A stretch of 64,000 nt of DNA from Argentina anserina (lineage: Eukaryota; Streptophyta; Magnoliopsida; Rosales; Rosaceae): the NCBI RefSeq assembly GCF_933775445.1, contig NC_065875.1, forward strand, positions 25,729,555-25,793,554, written 5' to 3'. Numbering within the stretch: position 1 is the first letter of the stretch; each line of letters begins with the position of its first letter. This document shows positions 11,727-24,409 of the stretch, in pieces. Both the position numbers and the translations under genes were made by a program. The notes beneath the pieces are model-generated. The model worked only from the letters and a program-made list of their open reading frames with translations, was not told the origin of the DNA and ran no database searches.

Positions 11727-13367
11727 ATGGTACTTAGCAACTTGGCCATGGTTTGTCTTAGATTTGAAAGAACCAGAGATTCACGCCTACATTTAATTTT
11801 GGTAGTGTTACTGTATTGCATTACCTCGGAGAGTAGTACGAGTTTTGCAGAGCTTCAGAGATTCGAACATTCACTGAAAGATGATGGCTCAGTTAGATTT
11901 CTGGTTGTCGGAGATTGGGGCAGACGAGGTTTCTATAACCAATCCAAAGTTGCTTTGCAGGTTCGTAAACTTTGAACTCAAGAATCGTTAAGTGCGTTTC
12001 AGTTATTAAATTGCTACTGATCAGTTGTTTTGTTCTTGGTATCACATGCACAAGACAGATGGGAAGGATTGGAGAAAAGTTAGATATAGATTTTGTGATA
12101 TCAACTGGAGATAATTTCTATGGGGATGGGTTAAAGAGTACAAAGGATCCTGCATTTTTGGATTCCTTTAAAAACATTTACACAGCTAAGAGCCTGCAAA
12201 AACAGTGGTATAGTGGTATGTTTGAAACTAGGAGAAACCATTAATTAAAACAATTTAACCTCTTCCTTATAATCGATCATACTGAAGATTTCGTGGGTGC
12301 TTGCAGTTTTAGGAAATCATGACTATAGGGGTAATACAGAAGCACAATTGAGCCCCGCCCTCCGAAAGATTGATAGTCGATGGCTTTGCCTGAGATCATT
12401 TATTGTTAATGCTGCAGGTAATTGCATATGTCTCATTGTACTTAACACCATGCGTACACCTCTTTGTTCATATATGAAGAACAGTTCTCAGGTTTTTTAT
12501 CTGTTTGAACTTGCTGATTTATCAGAATTCCGATAATAAAGAAATTGAACCTTCGTGTTAAACTTTAATGATGTAAGTCTTGCAGATATCGCTGAGTTTT
12601 TCTTCGTGGACACTACTCCTTTTGTGATCAAATACTTAGTTGAGAAAAACCATCAATACGATTGGGGCGCAGTGTCTCCCCGTGGGACTTACATTACTAC
12701 TCTTCTAAAGGTGAATTACAATTATGTGGTAACTGCAATTTGTTAATTTCTATCCACAGATCATATGAATTAAATGATTCCCATATTCGAGTCTTTTTTA
12801 CAAAAAGACCTTGAAAGACAACATTAGGCTAATACATGCAACATTTGATTAACAAGGATTTAGATACGGCATTGAGGAAGTCGAGTGCCAAGTGGAAGAT
12901 AGTGATTGGTCACCACGCAATCAGAAGTGCTGGACATCACGGCGACACACAAGAGCTGGTGAGGCACCTCTTGCCGATGCTCAAGGCTCACAATGTAGAT
13001 ATGTACGTGAATGGACACGACCACTGCCTGCAGCACATTAGCAGCCTCAACAGGTACACTAAGTTATACCCAGAACCCTAAATACTATGAAACGAGATCA
13101 TCACTGTCTTCAAGTATGATTAACATTGGGATCGTCGAACTTGATTCTTGCAGTCCGATCCAGTATTTGACAAGCGGAGCGGGTTCGAAAGCATGGAGGG
13201 GCGATATGAAGGAATACAATAGTATGGCCTTGAAGTTCTTCCATGATGGTCAAGGTTTCATGTCTGTGAACTTAACCCGGTCGGATGCTGTTATCGTGTT
13301 TTATGATGTTCTAGGCAGGGCTTTGCATACATGGAAGCTCAATAAGCAGCTTCACTCTTCTTTCTAA
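11727..13367 (+). CDS. Purple acid phosphatase (PAP3/PAP8-type), copy 1
   Basis: Secreted or vacuolar metallophosphatase that releases phosphate from organic esters. Exons 11727-11960, 12059-12215, 12307-12417, 12586-12710, 12857-13053 and 13154-13367 give 345 aa with consistent phases. After an N-terminal hydrophobic signal ([12 protein letters not shown]), all metal-binding motifs appear in order: GDWG, GDNFY, GNHDY, GHH and GHDHC. The size is right for the low-molecular-weight plant PAP class. ATG 11727 was chosen because the signal peptide follows; in-frame ATG 11748 is a possible alternative. The paralogue at 15675 has the same exon plan and length, so the two are tandem duplicates. Confidence 0.93.
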
Positions 13368-15553
13368 TTAGAAACAATGTACATGCCTAGCTGGACCTTT
13401 TTAACTAATGCATGTGTACAGATTTTTGTAAATAGAAATGGATATAATCAACTACTTACTGCTGATATCAAACCCTTGTGTGAAGCAGACGTAATGCCTT
13501 ACAGTTCGACACGAACTTTAAACCCCTAGCTAGTGTAATACATATATATATATATATAATTTAGTTGCGTCAGTCGAATATTATCATTCTTCTATTGTTC
13601 GTAGGCCTAAACTTCGATCAGTTGATGAGTCAAATCTTTATAATTGACAGGTTCAATGATGATGAAGGTATAAAAAGCATATCATAAAGACATACGATAT
13701 CTCATACGATAGTGACATGCATGATACATGTACATTTAGAGCTAGGTACCTACTGAGGAGATAATAACTGGGGGTGGTAACTTGTTTGGGTAGTCCCAAC
13801 CAAATAATGCCGATCGATCGATGATATGTGTTCCATCAGTACCCATGTCTTTCATCTATATATCCTTTATTATTTATAGTAAACAAACAAATGCATGTGA
13901 CAAGTAGAACGCATATAGTTTCGTACTTATTAATTCGGTGGTAGTATCTTCCTTAATTTGCAGTTAGTCAGATCGGTCGAGATAAGAAATCGGAGCGTCC
14001 AGCATGGAGAAAGCTGTTTCATCTACTCAGACTAGATTCCATGAGAATTAGACGGATAATTGTATGACCATTGTTCCACAAGAAATTCTCATGTGTTGTA
14101 CCCAGCCAATTATATTACGTTATGGTCTAATTAACATGCACGCGGTGAAAATGACAAAAGTTTATTTACATATAAAAACCAATAAAAAACATTCACATTA
14201 AAAATAGACTAATAACATTAAGGATGTACGACACATGAAATATGTGGTCGGTATATATAATAATTTCTCTATATTATTTTCACGTGATTATAACTGGTCA
14301 ATATATAATTAAAATTACATCGTGGATTTTAATGTCGTATATATAAAAAGTTTTAATTTACTTATACTTTGTTGTTAAAATAAGCTTTTCATACACAATT
14401 AGCCGACCACTTCTACGTACGTTGCTTTGGTTACCTAAGCTTCTCTAAAAAGTGGGTGGCGGATAAGAAAGTAGTTAGTGGAAAACGTGACGCATATCAC
14501 ATTAATCATTTCCGAGAAACTCGATTGAGATCTTGATAACAATTCATAATTGAGTGCATCCTGTATAATATATGCTGATACGCTAGCAATGCGAAATCTG
14601 AATTTTAGAACACAAAGGCTTTTGGATATCGATCAAGTTCCATCGATCAATCATAAACCATGTTTTGCATGTAAGCAAATGTATTTGTATATTAATATGT
14701 GTGAGCAAAAACAAACCACTTTAGACAGATTAAGTATGGATATGAATACTGTGGATGACGGGAATTCAAAAGAAGAAGGATTCCCATGCTCCATATATTG
14801 TGGATGTCAGAGCCACTTGGTCTAGCTAACTCTTCAAAATTAGCATGCCCCATGCCTCTCTTGATCTTGTTCAAACGTTAGTATCTGGCTACTTGTCATC
14901 ATTTTGTCAAAACAATGAATAATAGCATGCCACTGTCGGTATCAAGTATATATGATTACCAACATTTTAAAAAAGATTCTTACATTTTCAAGAAAAATTA
15001 TTATGGAGACAAAGTGTGCATCTATATATCGACCTTCAGATTAATTCAAGTAATTGTCAAAACATAAACTTTAATTCATCGCATGTTTTACCCCTGTTCT
15101 TGATCAGTTATACGAGCACTATTCAAAATTGACATTGAGTCATTGAGTCTGGACTGAAAAATTATAATAGAACCTATCTTTCTATTCAATCATAATGTAA
15201 GAAAAACCCATGTACGTTCCAGGCTTCCAGCTAGCTAGTTAATTAGGCTTAATCAAGATTATCCAAGTTAGAATATACATAATGACTAATGAGCTTCATG
15301 AACAACACACAATATGTGACGTGCGCAACGAGATTTAGCATGTGGCAAGATATGTGAGGCCTCTATCTCCATGATGGAGTGGGGGATTGGATTATATACT
15401 GTGCGTCAAAGATATATAGCTACAGCTTTTCTTTATACATAAAGAGGTGAAGAGCTTTTGTCACTTTGTGCATAATTGAGCGTTAATTTCATGTGTGAGC
15501 CTCACAAACGTCGTGCTAGTTCTATTATTCTTTTGCAGTTCAACTCGATCGGG
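13368..15553. other. Intergenic between phosphatase copies
   Basis: About 2.2 kb without a recognisable gene. It holds a (TA)n run at about 13541-13558 and AT-rich sequence. The part nearest 15675 is the copy 2 promoter. Confidence 0.5.
15271..15278. promoter_or_regulatory. P1BS-like element (GNATATNC)
   Basis: GAATATAC matches the PHR1-binding consensus GNATATNC and lies about 400 bp upstream of phosphatase copy 2. PHR1 activates phosphate-starvation genes, including acid phosphatases. An 8-mer with two free positions can occur by chance in AT-rich DNA. Confidence 0.35.
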
Positions 15554-15564
15554 TATATATAAAG
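15554..15564 (+). promoter_or_regulatory. TATA box of phosphatase copy 2
   Basis: TATATATAAAG lies about 110 bp upstream of the ATG at 15675. The position suits a plant core promoter with a 5' UTR of about 80 nt. Confidence 0.65.
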
Positions 15565-15674
15565 AGGTTCCCTAGCTAGCTTTCTTTGCTTCAGAGCTAA
15601 CCTAGCTTCTTTCTCTGCATCCATACTCATCTTCCCCGCCTAAACTTGCTTGCTTGTTTCTGGCTTAACTAGCT

Positions 15675-18060
15675 ATGGGAAACAAGGCGACCATGAACAA
15701 TGAAAGCCTGTTGTTCTTCTCTGCTCTGTTTATTGTACTTGTAGGCTGCTGCAGCTTCTCATCTTGTGCAGCAGACGCGGATCATGAGCTGCGACGGCTG
15801 CATCACGCCTCCACGAAAGCCGACGGATCTCTGAGCTTCTTGGTTCTTGGAGACTGGGGAAGAAGAGGAGATTACAATCAATCCCGAGTTGCTGTTCAGG
15901 TACCTCTTAATTAGTACCAGCTCATTTTGTTAATTAGTTACGTATGTGTTGATCAATCTATTAGTATACGCACTCAAAATCTACATAACTATACATGATA
16001 GATCTTGTTCGTGATTCATGAAAATCTATCTGCTTATCTTTTCGATCTATTATTTCTCCAGTGAGTCGATAACGTACGTATACCGGTATACGTCTCCTTT
16101 ACCAAAATTATTACTCTTGTTCTTTTGTTTTAATTGTTAGAGGGATTATTCCATGCAGATACCTTATGCTCTCCCATATTAATACTGAGATAGTGATATT
16201 ATTAACGCTTGACGACAGGATTATTCCATGCAGATACCTTATGCTCTCCATATCAATACTGAGATAGTGATATTATTAACGCTTGACGACAAGTCTATTG
16301 TGTGGTATCCAATTATCCAATAATACATCTCGGCTAATTTTCTTCACTGGCTAACGTCCAAAATAATGAAGCACTATTAGCAATCATCATTAATAATCCA
16401 TCTACTTTTCAACTAAATTGAAGAAAAGAACAAAACAAAACAAAAACAACTAACTTTCAACACAGAATGTGAGATGATCGGTTTAGCCACCTACCAAACT
16501 TTGGTGCTTGTTTCATGCATGTATATATGGACTGAGGACCAAGCATGCCCCCATTGCCCCAGCTTTATTTCCAGACAGATATAATGGTTATGTATCATTC
16601 TCAATCAGTTTCATATCTCGATCTTACTCATCAATAATGGTTTTGCTGGATTGCACTATTCGAAAGCAACAATCATGTTTTCCACTATATATTACCTTTG
16701 GCCTTTTCAAGTTCAAACTGTATCCCACTAATTAATTTAGGTAATATAGGTAATACTGATTCCCTGCACAAATTGAAATTTGTATGTAGATGGGAATAGT
16801 TGGAGAGAATTTGGATATCGATTTTGTAATATCCACTGGCGATAACTTTTACGATAATGGATTGACGGGCATCGACGATCGGGCTTTTGAAGAGTCATTT
16901 TCCAAAATCTACACAGCTCCTAGCTTGCAAAAGCAATGGTATAATGGTACGTATGTCCACATATCCCATATGAACGTTGAGGCGCATGATTAAGGACAAA
17001 CTTTTAGAGATTAATCTGAAGTATCAAGTATTAATCTAATTTTTGGTTATTAATCTATTGTATTTAGTTTTGGGTAACCACGATTATAGAGGTAATGTTG
17101 AAGCACAATTGAGTCCTGTGCTGAATGGATTGGACAGCAAATGGCTTTGCATGAGATCCTTCATAGTTGATGCAGGTAAAATTCCACACCGTCTTATTAA
17201 TTAATTAATTCAGTTATAAATTAAGCAACTGATCCTGTGCTAAATAGATAATTGATCAAGATTAGATGTTAATAACTGATCCTGTGCAGACTTTGTAGAG
17301 TTTTTCTTTGTGGACACAACACCATTTGCAGACAAATACTTCACTGACCCAGAGGATCATGTTTACGACTGGAGTGGCGTATTACCCAGAAATGAGTACC
17401 TCTCAAATATTCTCAAGGTAATATATGTACGGATGTACCTACGTTCTAGTTACTCGATCAAACTATCTAGCTTAGTGGAAAGATATATATAGTACTGAAT
17501 TACTGATGGAGGTGACTGAAACTGATCGAGTATATATGTTCCGGCTTTGGTACAGAATGTGGATTCAGCTCTGAAAGAATCGAATGCGAAGTGGAAGATC
17601 GTGGTTGGTCACCATGGAATCAGAAGCGCAGGAGAACATGGTGACACTCAAGAGCTTGTATCCCAACTTCTTCCAATTCTTGAGGCCAACAATGTTGATC
17701 TTTACATCAATGGGCACGACCATTGCTTACAACACATTAGTACTCCCAACAGGTCTACTTTACTTCAATTGATTTGTATTGATTAAGCTTGACAATATAT
17801 GCATGGATTTATTTGAAATATTTCGTTCTTGTTCCAGCCCGATTCAGTTTCTAACGAGTGGAGGTGGATCGAAGGCATGGAGGGGCGTCGTAATGCCGTA
17901 TGATCAAAGTGAAATAAAGCTGTATCACGACGGACAGGGTTTCATGTCAGTGCAAATCACTCCAAGCCAAGTAGATATTGCATTCTATGATGTATTTGGT
18001 AATGTGTTGCACAAATGGGGCGCATCAAAGAACCTTTATTCTACTTCCATGTATCTGTAG
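15675..18060 (+). CDS. Purple acid phosphatase (PAP3/PAP8-type), copy 2
   Basis: Second complete purple acid phosphatase. Exons 15675-15899, 16790-16946, 17068-17175, 17290-17417, 17556-17752 and 17838-18060, again 345 aa. A signal peptide ([15 protein letters not shown]) precedes GDWG, GDNFY, GNHDY, GHH and GHDHC; the tyrosine of GDNFY and the histidines of the last two motifs are present. It differs from copy 1 throughout, so the duplication is not recent. Intron 1 (15900-16789) is expanded and holds a 75-bp tandem duplication. The upstream TATA box and a P1BS-like site suggest inducible expression, which is inference. Confidence 0.95.
16143..16291. repeat. 75-bp tandem duplication in phosphatase intron 1
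   Basis: Two nearly identical copies start with GGATTATTCC at 16143 and 16218 and end with GACGACA. They differ by one indel and one substitution, so the duplication is recent. It lies wholly inside intron 1 of copy 2. Confidence 0.9.
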
Positions 18061-18387
18061 AGATGGAGCTCATGGGGCAAGTGAGCATGGTATCTAAGTC
18101 AAGGGATTGGAGGCCCCAATGGCATCGATTTCCATCCTGGAAAGTTTAATATTTATTTTTAAGGGGCCAAGCCAGCTAGACATTGTAGTTTCTAATTCCA
18201 TTTCCATATATAATCTGCCCTATGTTGCTGGCCAATGCAAATATTCTCTTGGTTCATATATTATGGTATGAATAAACCACATACGTACCAATCTGTTATG
18301 TATGATCGGATGACGAGATTCAATCGACCATCAACAGACAAAAATGTAGGTTGGGAATAATTAAGATGATTTATATATAGTCTATAT

Positions 18388-18770
18388 CCAGAGTGAATAT
18401 TCACTCTGAAATTACAGAGTGAAGTTTCAATTTTGGCATACTTTTCAGTTATTTTTTTCATCACAAATGATTCAAATCTAGGTATGTTATTAAAAATCAT
18501 CTCTACAAAAGTTTCATCCAATTAAGTTATCGTTAATGTATTAAAATTAAGATAAATTAATAAACGAATTAAAACTATTTAACGTGAACCGTTCATGTAA
18601 ATCTTTATTTTGAAAGCTTAAACCATTGTTAACTTAAATGAAATTTTTGTAGAGATGATCTTTAATAGCATACCTAAATATTGAATTATTTGTGATGAAA
18701 ACATTTGACCGAAAAAGTATGCCAAAATTGGAACTTCACTCTGTAATTTCAGAGTGAATGTTCACTCTGG
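18388..18770. mobile_element. Foldback MITE with long terminal inverted repeats (A)
   Basis: The left end starts CCAGAGTGAATATTCACTCTG and the right end is its near-perfect reverse complement. The inverted repeats run about 150 bp inward (shared CAATTTTGGCATAC and ATCACAAATGATTCAA). Each end also has a small internal palindrome (AGAGTGAATATTCACTCT). Non-coding, 383 bp. Long-TIR foldback elements of this kind are usually Mutator-like MITEs; the superfamily is not proven, as no clear target-site duplication is seen. Confidence 0.8.
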
Positions 18771-18786
18771 ATTAGGCATGTATATA

Positions 18787-19205
18787 AATACATGGCCCTT
18801 CCACTAAGGGATCTTTTTTTTTTTGGTATTTTAAAGGGATAACTTATTCACCAACTTTTCAATAACATTTTCACATCTCCACGGTTCAACTTTTAGAGTC
18901 TAATGTCAAGATCACCTTTGTAAAATTTCATACAAAATGGTGATCGTTAAGGTATCAAACTTGATGAAAACAATAGACGCACCAAATATGCCAAACCGGA
19001 ACCGTTCATGTTTATAAGTTTAAATTCCCGTTTTGAATGCCTTAAACACCTCAATTTTGGCTGAAATTTTACAGAGGTAATCTATACATTAGAATCTAGA
19101 AGTTGAACGGTGGAGATGTGAAAATATAATTGAGAAGTTAGTCAAGTGACCTAACCCTTTTTTAAACCCAAAAAAGGGATCCCCACTAGAAGAGCCATGT
19201 ATATA
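18787..19205. mobile_element. Foldback MITE with long terminal inverted repeats (B)
   Basis: The ends read ATACATGGCCCTTCCACTAAGG on the left and the near reverse complement of this on the right. Inner arms share GTTGAACGGTGGAGATGTG in inverted form. Central sequence contains AACCGTTCATGTTTATAAG. Non-coding. Confidence 0.75.
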
Positions 19206-19512
19206 TATCCCTTTTCTAAAGTCTAATATATAGATCAACTCTGTAAAAATTCAGCTAAAATAGAGGTGTTTAATGCATTCAAAACTGGAATTTAAACTTA
19301 TAAACATGAACGGTTCCGGTTTAATAGATTTGGTGCGTCAATTATTTTCACCAAGTTTGATACCTTAACGATCACCATTTTGGCTGAAATTTTAAAGAGG
19401 TGATCTACACATTAGATTCTAAAAGTTGAACGGTGGAGATGTGAAAATGTAATCGAAAAGTTGGTGAATGAGCTATCCCTTTAAAATACAAAAAAATGGA
19501 TCCCTTAGTGAA
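19206..19512. mobile_element. Partial inverted copy of MITE B
   Basis: Read in reverse complement, this repeats most of the left two-thirds of the preceding element: CACTAAGGGATCC, CATCTCCACCGTTCAAC, ATGGTGATCGTTAAGG, AACCGTTCATGTTTATAAG and TTAAACACCTC. The two copies together make a large palindrome centred near 19200. Confidence 0.75.
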
Positions 19513-19517
19513 ATGGT

Positions 19518-19525
<8 letters not shown>

Positions 19526-19555
<30 letters not shown>
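19526..19555. repeat. (TG)15 microsatellite
   Basis: About fifteen TG units follow the second MITE B copy. Confidence 0.95.
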
Positions 19556-19556
<1 letters not shown>

Positions 19557-19740
19557 TATCAAGCATGCATGCATTTGGAATTACTTATAAAGCATTCTAC
19601 TCACTTGATCAACTAGAAAGAGCCTCGATTCATGAAGAACCCTTATAAACTCAGGGTCGGCCATGTGTCAAAAATACCTCAAGGCGAAAAAAAAAATGGA
19701 GGCATTTAAGCTGCAATCCTCTTATTTGTCTTTTTTAGCT

Positions 19741-19893
19741 CTATATTTGAAACTATGGAATCGCGAGGTGCTTGTGGTGAATATGCAGTGGAGACGGCAT
19801 AGCCGTACTGAGGCCACTTATGCGGGAGGTATATCCGCACCTCTTCTGACACTCAGTTAATTTCGAGAACGAAATTTCTTTAAGGGGGTAGAA
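19741..19893 (+). pseudogene. Ty3/gypsy pol tail (integrase C-terminus) and polypurine tract
   Basis: The frame reads LWNREVLVVNMQWRRHSRTEAT, matching the last conserved stretch of chromovirus-type gypsy polyproteins (a region like L.NREVP.V.V.W..H..EEATWE). The typical tail follows: a sequence like TTCGAGAACGAAATTTC, then the polypurine tract AAGGGGGTAGAA, then the LTR. The rest of pol is missing and the frame stops at 19860, so this is a remnant. Confidence 0.75.
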
Positions 19894-20460
19894 TGTGAGC
19901 CCCTGCAAATTTTTTTTTTCGGCATTGTTGTCACATTAACCGACATTTTTTTTTGAGATGTTAAATTTTTTGTTTATCATTTTTGTGTTAAACTACGTGT
20001 CATTGCGAGCATGAGAGTATTCGCGGAATATTTTTCTGACACTCGGTTATTTTAAATCGCATTTTCAGATATTACACTTTTTACATTTTTAAATCTGAGT
20101 CATTGATCTCCGCCGTTGAATTTAAAGTAAAATGATAGTCTAGGGGTGGGCTCCACACACAAACTTCTCTCTAATTTTTTTTCTTCTCTCTTTTCTTTCT
20201 TCTTATCTCTCCCTCCCTCACGCGTCCCTCTTTCTGTTCTCTTTGCTTGAAACAGAGAAACCCAGAGACTGCAACCTTTAACCGGCCGCGCCGCCGCAAT
20301 CCGGCCACGTCAGGGATTGCCACCACCGCCATTCTCTCCCCCTCGACGAGCTGTACACAATCCGGTCATAGCATGTGAGATTTGAGCTGATCTCTGTCCC
20401 TTCGAAATTGAAGGTCCTTATTTTTGGAAGCCTCAGTCGCAAGCCTGCTTCGCCTTGCCC
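19894..20460 (+). mobile_element. Ty3/gypsy 3' LTR remnant
   Basis: The LTR starts TGTGAGCCCC immediately after the polypurine tract. It contains a pyrimidine-rich stretch (20160-20230) typical of gypsy leader regions and a GC-rich segment with CCGGCC. The right boundary is uncertain: a 15-bp sequence at 20461-20475 repeats one at 19652-19666, so I stop the feature there. Confidence 0.55.
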
Positions 20461-23400
20461 CAGGGTCGGCCATGTATAAACTGAGCACAATATATATCAA
20501 AGCTTCAACCATAAATCACCAATTCGAGTAGAGAGACAAACATGATAGGCAAAACCATGAGATCCTTGGGCATTTGTGCTGCAAGATGAAATTGTTGTGA
20601 AGGCTGGTGTAGTCACTGTCGATTAGATGTCGCAGCCGATATCTCTGACGACGTGTTTCAGATTGGTGGAGTCGGAGCTTTGTTTCGTAATTGAGAGACA
20701 TCTTAATTGAATAGGAATTTCGTTTTATGGGAAGAGGAAGTTTGAACTGAACGGATTAGGAAGACGTGAAGGAGAGGGGGAGTACAAAGAGAAGTTGAAG
20801 ATTGAAAATTTGAAACTTCTATTACGATGTCTTTTACGATTTTATCCTTTTGGTATTTAGTTTAAAATTTGGTCTAATATTTATCAGGACGAGTATTACG
20901 GTCTTAAAGTCATTGTCAAAAAAAAAATTACTGTCTTAAAGCCAATGACAGTTCCATAAGGGCTATTCCCTTAATTAATACCGACGATAATCCGTAAAGT
21001 TTTGGGCAAAAGTGTTTTTATCTTTCTCTCAAAAAAGAAGTTTCCAAGTACTATGTTTGGTTATTTGTACTAGTACCAACGGGACAATAAGTACCTTGGA
21101 GGTGGCCAGCTAACTTCGTGTCTCCTTCTTCAGCTTCAGTGCATTGATTTCTTTGCAGCTTAGTTAACAATTAAGGCCTACAGTTTTGGGTATGTGGTTC
21201 TTTAACTAGTATTATTTGAAGATTACTTATCTGTGTTTTGTTTATGTATCTATTGCTATATCGCTTTGCATCTTGGATATTAGTGGACATGTTTTTGCAT
21301 CTTAGATTGTACATCTCAAACTAATTCTAACTTTGGGATGGTGGTCGTCTACGGATCTGTGCATTCTGTTAGCTTGTTTTGTTAATCTATTCTTCTTTTG
21401 ATTTGATTGTGAAGCCATTGGTTCTTGCATCTGGATTCTAATTGATGAATTGAACTTCATCTGTGTAGTTGTAGCAGGTCCCCTTTTCGCTATTTCCACA
21501 GCTCTGGTACCATGTTGAATTTCACTTTCTTTGATCTATACAATTGTAGTCTTACAATATATAAGAGAGTATCGCATCAGTTTAGCATGAAGCAATAATG
21601 CTGCTATAACTACAAATCTACAATTTATTACATTGATCACAATATCAGAAACTGATGCACAACTATAACTATATCAAAACTGAATCATGGCTTGATTGGA
21701 GGAGAAGATTGAGTTGATCTAACACATATCAATCTGGTTTTAAGTTTATATTACTATGATAGCAGTGAATTTCTTAAATGTTAGGCTGTCCTTTTAATGT
21801 TGCTCAAGGTTTGGTTTTTTTTTTTCGTGTTATGTTTTTTCTTGAAATTCTGCTTTTGTATGTTTAGATTGGTCATCTTGTTTTCATACTTGGGTGGGAT
21901 TTATTTATTTATTTATTTTGCTGTTACTCTGCCTGTGCCTGATCCACTACTACATTGCATGATGATCATTTATCCAATGCTTTCCCTGATTGAAGTACCG
22001 TTTCTTAGTTTCACCTTCACTCTTTTGTGTTGTGTTGATAAAAAAAAATTGTTTTAATTATTTGCAGGTTTGAGATTTGGGAATTGGCAGTAATAAAGGC
22101 CTCTGGCAGAGGTGAGTGGTAGTAGATCTTTTTGATACTTGATTTTTTTTTATCCTTTCTAATCTCTTACTGGGAAATTCAATATTCGTTTTTCTTCTTT
22201 TACATAAAGGAACCTTTTAACCTTGCTATAGTAAGCTATGTGTTCTTTAAACCATCTAATTATAAAGAAATTAGTTTACCGTTTCATCTTGGGTTTTCCA
22301 TTATCACATAAGTTTGTTTGGCTTTAGATAATCTTTCATTGTGTTGTATGTTCTTTTTTTAAATGAAGAGAGTTATAAGGCTGTTGGTAACTTTGATTGT
22401 GATTTTGTTTCGATAGGTTAGTAAAGCTGTTAGTGATTTGTCTGTGGATTGAAGGTTTGTAAAAGAAGAGGCATTCATAGTGTGTTGGGTATTTCAGTAG
22501 CTTTAAGGTACGCAATTGATTGCATAATATCATTACTCTAAATATGTGACGATAAAACAAAGCAAAGGCAAGATTATATCTGACGAAACAGAATGTTATT
22601 AGTTAAGGGATTTCATGTCAGTAGGTGTATGAATGAGATATGTTTGTGTAGACAGTAGGTGCAAAAACACATGTACAATGGACTTTCTTAGAATGAAGGA
22701 TAGCAGGTTTGCTTGCAGAGCCAAAAATGTAGTCAACTTATTTATAATGCATCTGACATTGAAAATTTGGTGTAGACAGATGGCTTTTAACTCATCAACT
22801 GCATGTAGTAAAATTTTAGGCATTTATTTTGTTTGGTTGCAGTAGTAGTTCGTGGTACTTTTAATGTGATCAAATGTGGCATATGCCACATCACCTGGTG
22901 GAGATGGATGAGCCTTTGTCTTCATTCTCAGAATGGCGAACTGTTGCGAGTGTTGATATTACTTTTGTGGGTGTGGAAACAGTTTCTTTGTTCAAGAGTG
23001 ATTATTAGTTGGGTGTTGATTTTTTGGGTTTGTTTTATTATAGGATATTTCTTTTTCGGTGTTATTTTGTTTTTGATTGTATGCTCCACTGTGTTGGACT
23101 TGGGGTTTTTCGTAAGTGCATTTAGTTAGACTGAAATATGATTATTTCTTCTTCTTCTTCTTCTTCTTTTTGGGTAGTTTGTTTGCCAAGATTTTGTTAT
23201 TTTTCTTATTCGTTGTTGTTTGTCCTTTTGGTGTTCTTTGTTCTGCTATTGCTACCATCCGTTGCAGGTTTGTGATTTTTTGTTTGTTACTGTAATGTAA
23301 TTTAAAGGTTAGACCCACCTTCAAAGTCTTGCAATCTGGGTCCTATAGTTAACATCCAGTATATGATACTGAAGTCCAACTGTATTGTGTTTGTGACCAT

Positions 23401-24038
23401 AGTTCCATCTGCCTTGTATATGATATTGAAGTCCACAGTGTGCATGATGTTTTATGTTTCGAACCCCAAAATTTGTACTTATTGTGCCAATTCTCTCTGA
23501 CCAGTGCTGTAATTCTTTGGAACCTTGTCTTATGCTGCTCCCTTGCTTGTTGGATTTTGTTATCTTGAGTACATACTAGTCAAGCGGAGCGCAACAAAAT
23601 GAACCTTATATTTTGAGTACATCAAAATGAACTTGTTCTTCTTCTCCAACTGTTAGATGATTATAACTCTATATAAGTAGTCTTCAAATGAGATGTAAAT
23701 GATACATGCTTCTCTATCTTTGTATATTATTTCTTCTTACGTTACTTTTTCATGAATGTGGTTTTGGCCATTCGTCATGGTTGTCACTTACGATCACTAA
23801 TTTTCCCACTAATCTTTTCTTGTTAGAAAAACGAGACAACTAAATTCTACTTTTGGCGAGAAAGTGGACAGAAATTGACGTGTTGAGGTGCAAGGTATGT
23901 TCCATTAAACTTCCTCTATATAAGGAAATGTCGAAATGATTTAAAAGCTGAAAGTATAATGCTGGAAACATATTTAATCATCATAGTAGGAATTGATCTG
24001 CTCCGCTTAGAGGTTACAAGACTACAAGAATCCTTTAA

Positions 24039-24102
24039 AAGTTCCAAATAAACCATAAGTGACATAGCAGAAGTTCCAAATAAACCATAAATGACATAGC
24101 AG
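24039..24102. repeat. 32-bp tandem duplication
   Basis: AAGTTCCAAATAAACCATAA followed by a GTGACATAGCAG-like tail is present twice in a row. Confidence 0.85.
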
Positions 24103-24161
24103 TTTTTAAAAGGTAGAAATCAAAACATAAGTAGTTCTTCCTTTCTTGCTGCATCCTTCCT

Positions 24162-24233
24162 TGCTGCCTCAAAGACCTTAATTGAAAGCATATTCTGCTG
24201 CCTCAAAGACCTTAATTGAAATCATATTCTGCT
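24162..24233. repeat. 34-bp tandem duplication
   Basis: TGCTGCCTCAAAGACC followed by TTAATTGAAA and CATATTC occurs twice in a row. Confidence 0.85.
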
Positions 24234-24409
24234 ATAAAACATAATCATTAGTATTAGAAATCATCTTCATATTCACAAAAAATGAAGAGGAGAACCAGTA
24301 TGTTTTTTTTTCACTTTCACCACAAAAGGCAAGAAAAACCATGATAAAAAACTAAAACTATCACATCACATCAGACAAGAAAAATATGAGTGATAGAGCG
24401 TTAATTAAA

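Larger units (their letters stand above)
20476..24409. other. Non-coding stretch, possible spliced ncRNA or decayed repeats
   Basis: About 3.9 kb with no frame that looks like a conserved protein. The 21100-24000 part is T-rich on the plus strand with several splice-like signals (for example CAGAGGTGAGT near 22110), so a spliced non-coding transcript or UTR introns are possible, but I cannot support a model. Short tandem duplications at 24039-24102 and 24162-24233 are listed separately. Confidence 0.4.

Noticed and set aside
21797..23129. T-rich plus-strand frames of 86-98 codons
   Set aside because: Composition-driven Phe/Leu/Ser-rich frames without family similarity or good exon boundaries.
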